Below are positions 37,295-39,261 of a stretch of 39,261 nt of DNA, in pieces (positions within the stretch are counted from its first letter, which is position 1; each line of letters opens with the position of its first letter). Source of the DNA: Gracilaria caudata. Taxonomy: Eukaryota; Rhodophyta; Florideophyceae; Gracilariales; Gracilariaceae. A model generated the notes under the pieces. The model searched no databases, was not told the origin of the DNA, and saw nothing but the letters and a program-made list of their open reading frames with translations. Both the position numbers and the translations under genes were made by a program. The stretch is taken from NCBI GenBank assembly GCA_030374735.1, contig JASCIV010000142.1, forward strand, positions 1 to 39,261. The letters are read 5' to 3'.

Positions 37295-38194
37295 TTACTG
37301 GGATGTGCGTGGGTATAGTTTGCTGAAACGGTCGTACAAAACAATGGCTGCCGCGGCGGCGACGTTGAGACTTGCCGGACGGCCGGGCGCGGTGGGAATG
37401 GACACGTGACAGTGCGCGCGCTTGACAAAGGCGGGAGGTACACCATTATCCTCCGCGCCCAGCACGTACAGCGCACGTTTGGGATGTTGAAAATGCGCCA
37501 GATCGGTACCGCCATACTCCACGACTACCACCTTCGCATCGATGGGCGCGTTCTGCATGAAGGCAGTGGTATCGACGTACGAAATGCACGGGATTTGTCG
37601 GTGTGTCTTGTAAATATCGGCACAGCCCTCGATGTTTTTCTGGTAGCGTTTGCCAATGGTGAACGTCATGGCGGCGCCGAACTGCAACGCGGAGCGCCAC
37701 AACGAGCCATGATTGCTGGCGCATTTGCCGCGAATGATGCCGATGGCGAACCATGACGCGCTTAACGACGTGTCGCCAGAGTCGCACAGCAGCCGCTGCG
37801 CCAGCGGCGCGCGCGGCCCGTCCGCCGACGGCGCATGCGACTCGTCCACCGACGGCGCACGCGACTCGTTCGGCGGCGGCGCAGGAATGCGGTCGACGAG
37901 TTTGACGTCGATGCGCGGCGGCAGCCCCTTGTTGCTCTCGTGCGGCTCGAGCTCGGCGAAGATAGGAGTGTTGTCCAACTCCTCTAACGATACGAAGCAG
38001 TCGTGCTCGGGCAGAAACACATGTGGCACGAAGCGAGGCGACACCACGGGCGGACGCAGCGAGTGTAGCACCTCGGAGGCGGGCACGGCGACGGGGTCGT
38101 GTGTGATGAAGGGCATGAGCAACTGACGGCCGTTGCGAGGGCGTTCCGCCTCGTGGAACACGCGCAGACGCACGTGTTGCGTGAGCTGGTCCAT
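37295..38194 (-). CDS. TrmH/SpoU-family RNA 2'-O-methyltransferase
   Basis: The 299-residue protein contains a SPOUT methyltransferase domain in its second half, which uses S-adenosylmethionine to methylate ribose 2'-OH in tRNA or rRNA. The three SpoU motifs are visible: NHGSLWRSALQFGA at about 161 (motif 1), ALYVLGAEDNGVPP at about 241 (motif 2) and RPASLNVAAAAAIVLYDR at about 272 (motif 3). The whole domain resembles a bacterial TrmH-like group more than eukaryotic Trm3 or MRM. Residues about 108-135 hold three imperfect repeats of ESRAPSVD type, encoded by a short DNA tandem repeat near 37815-37870. The N-terminal 100 residues are unassigned. The frame has a GTG three codons upstream; the ATG at 38194 is preferred. 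The substrate and compartment cannot be read from sequence. Confidence 0.87.
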   Translation of the reverse strand: MDQLTQHVRLRVFHEAERPRNGRQLLMPFITHDPVAVPASEVLHSLRPPVVSPRFVPHVFLPEHDCFVSLEELDNTPIFAELEPHESNKGLPPRIDVKLVDRIPAPPPNESRAPSVDESHAPSADGPRAPLAQRLLCDSGDTSLSASWFAIGIIRGKCASNHGSLWRSALQFGAAMTFTIGKRYQKNIEGCADIYKTHRQIPCISYVDTTAFMQNAPIDAKVVVVEYGGTDLAHFQHPKRALYVLGAEDNGVPPAFVKRAHCHVSIPTAPGRPASLNVAAAAAIVLYDRFSKLYPRTSQ

Positions 38195-38348
38195 GAGTGC
38201 CACGAAGACGACGGGAGCGCGCGACGACGACGACGGCTATATAGAGCACGAAATGGGTGGCGTGTTGTGCGTGAGCGCGTGGCGTGCAGCGTGGCGCGCG
38301 GCACGCGGACACGTGGGCGTGCTCGACGGTTTCTGCGGCGATTTGCTA

Positions 38349-39251
38349 TCATGAGCGCGCTCCCTTGCATTGGTGATAATGCTTTGAGAACGGGCCCACC
38401 TCGTCGAAGGTGGCGTCGCATGACAAACACTTGTATCGTCGTTGTCGGCCGTGAATGTTCTGCAGGTGCTTGGTGACGATGGACTTGCGCGCAAACTTAA
38501 GCCCGCATTTGGGGCATTCGTACCGTCTCTCCTTGCGATGATAACTGTTAATGTGTTCCCTCAAGTTGCTCTGCGTGGACAACGTCTTATCACACAAATG
38601 ACACCGAAATCGTGGCGCGCTTCTTCTTGCACGGCCACCATTACTGCTACCACCACCATCACCACCATCACCATCGCCAGCGCTGCCGTCAAGATCATCA
38701 TCGCCGCCGAGCACGCGCGCGCTACCTCTTTGGCCGCATACATGCGCGCCGCGTTGTTGTTCACTGCCAAACAATGCGCCGCACGTCAAGCATCGGCACA
38801 TACCCGTCGCCGTCACCGCCGCCGCCGCGCCCAGCTCCGCCCTAGCGCCCACACTGCGTCGCGCCGTCGGCGGCGCACGCTGCGCATGCACAGTTCGCAC
38901 ATGTTCCTGCAAGGCGCCCAGACTGAAAGTGAGTCCACAATAGCGACACGCGTATTGTCTGGGTGACGCGCTGGAATGCGCGCCTGTGCTGGAGTCCAAC
39001 GAAGCGCGAGTGCCGCAGCTGGTGAAGGCGGATGATGGGCCGGCTGGTGCAACAGCGCCGGCGGCGCTGGCAGCGTGGGCGGCGGCAGAGGCGTGACGGA
39101 GTCGGGAGAAGGAGGTGGAACTGCGGGTGGGCGAGTGTGTGGGGGAGGCGCCGATGATGTGTTTGTGGAACTTGTGACGGTTGAGGTCCTCGGGAGTGGT
39201 GAACAGCGCGGCGCATCGATCGCACCGAAAGTGCGCGCGTGGGCCGTCCAT
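38349..39251 (-). CDS. C2H2 zinc-finger protein, paralogue 3
   Basis: The 300-residue protein begins with a finger, FRCDRCAALFTTPEDLNRHK (8-31), then a linker with HSPTRSST like that of the paralogue at 27941. Further fingers are YACRYCGLTFSLGALQEHVR (100-122), a degenerate CLTCGALFGSEQQRGAHVC (154-172), FRCHLCDKTLSTQSNLREHI (215-238), YECPKCGLKFARKSIVTKHL (244-267), and a terminal YKCLSCDATFDEVGPFSKHY closing with Cys (273-295). Linkers are Ala/Gly/Ser- and Asp-rich; the DDDLDGSAGDGDGGDGG tract comes from trinucleotide-like DNA near 38655-38710. The ATG is 10 bases from the window edge, so an upstream start cannot be excluded. It lies 154 bp from the methyltransferase ATG, in the same direction. 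Confidence 0.85.
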   Translation of the reverse strand: MDGPRAHFRCDRCAALFTTPEDLNRHKFHKHIIGASPTHSPTRSSTSFSRLRHASAAAHAASAAGAVAPAGPSSAFTSCGTRASLDSSTGAHSSASPRQYACRYCGLTFSLGALQEHVRTVHAQRAPPTARRSVGARAELGAAAAVTATGMCRCLTCGALFGSEQQRGAHVCGQRGSARVLGGDDDLDGSAGDGDGGDGGGSSNGGRARRSAPRFRCHLCDKTLSTQSNLREHINSYHRKERRYECPKCGLKFARKSIVTKHLQNIHGRQRRYKCLSCDATFDEVGPFSKHYHQCKGARS

Positions 39252-39261
39252 GCGTTTGGGG

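Noticed and set aside
37446..38312. Overlapping minus-strand frame of 288 codons on the methyltransferase locus
   Set aside because: It is Arg/Ala-rich out-of-frame translation of GC-rich DNA. The alternative frame contains all three SpoU motifs.

Overview
The window looks like nuclear DNA of a photosynthetic eukaryote, most likely a red alga; a florideophyte with few introns, such as a Chondrus relative, is the inferred best fit. Nearly every recognisable gene is one uninterrupted exon, including a 5.3 kb THO2/THOC2 gene. Eukaryote-only genes (OCRL-like phosphatase, THO2, mid-SUN protein, C2H2 fingers) sit beside plastid-pathway genes (ferredoxin-nitrite reductase with a transit-like N-terminus, and a MenA/ABC4-type phytyltransferase). 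Species assignment rests on protein resemblance only and was not checked against a database.

Layout. 1-3448: AT-rich non-coding DNA, a diverged tandem repeat, then a decayed retrotransposon gag frame. 3449-4081: a TsaE gene with no in-frame ATG, directly abutting the gag relic. 4428-6902 (-): OCRL/INPP5B-like inositol polyphosphate 5-phosphatase. 7603-8703 (+): Zc3h12a/NYN-type ribonuclease. 8704-11800: graveyard of several copies of the 3' tail of a non-LTR retroelement, mixed with short palindromic repeats. 11808-13277 (+): unrecognised 489-residue protein. 13416-16229 (-): mid-SUN (SUCO/Slp1) protein. 16553-17227 (-): interrupted unknown frame. 17796-18440 (+): first C2H2 finger gene. 18737-19798 (-): MenA/ABC4. 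19889-20211: short element with terminal inverted repeats, inside a divergent promoter. 20438-21013 (+): zinc-knuckle plus CxxCxGxG protein. 21305-26584 (-): THO2. 27941-28696 (-): second C2H2 gene. 29898-31628 (+): nitrite reductase. 32260-36021 (-): large protein joining a divergent SPFH/Band-7 domain to a long RS-rich tail. 37295-38194 (-): TrmH/SpoU RNA methyltransferase. 38349-39251 (-): third C2H2 gene.

The genes do not form one pathway. Recurring themes are RNA metabolism (THO2, NYN RNase, TrmH-like, TsaE, knuckle protein, perhaps the RS-tailed SPFH protein), membranes (OCRL-like, mid-SUN, SPFH) and plastid metabolism (nitrite reductase, MenA). The most novel items are the SPFH-RS fusion, the family of three related C2H2 proteins that each end in a C2HC finger, a dispersed GTAGCGTTCTAC palindromic repeat family that includes a ~320 bp inverted-repeat element, and a TGTGCA-N-TGCACA palindrome found in two divergent promoters.
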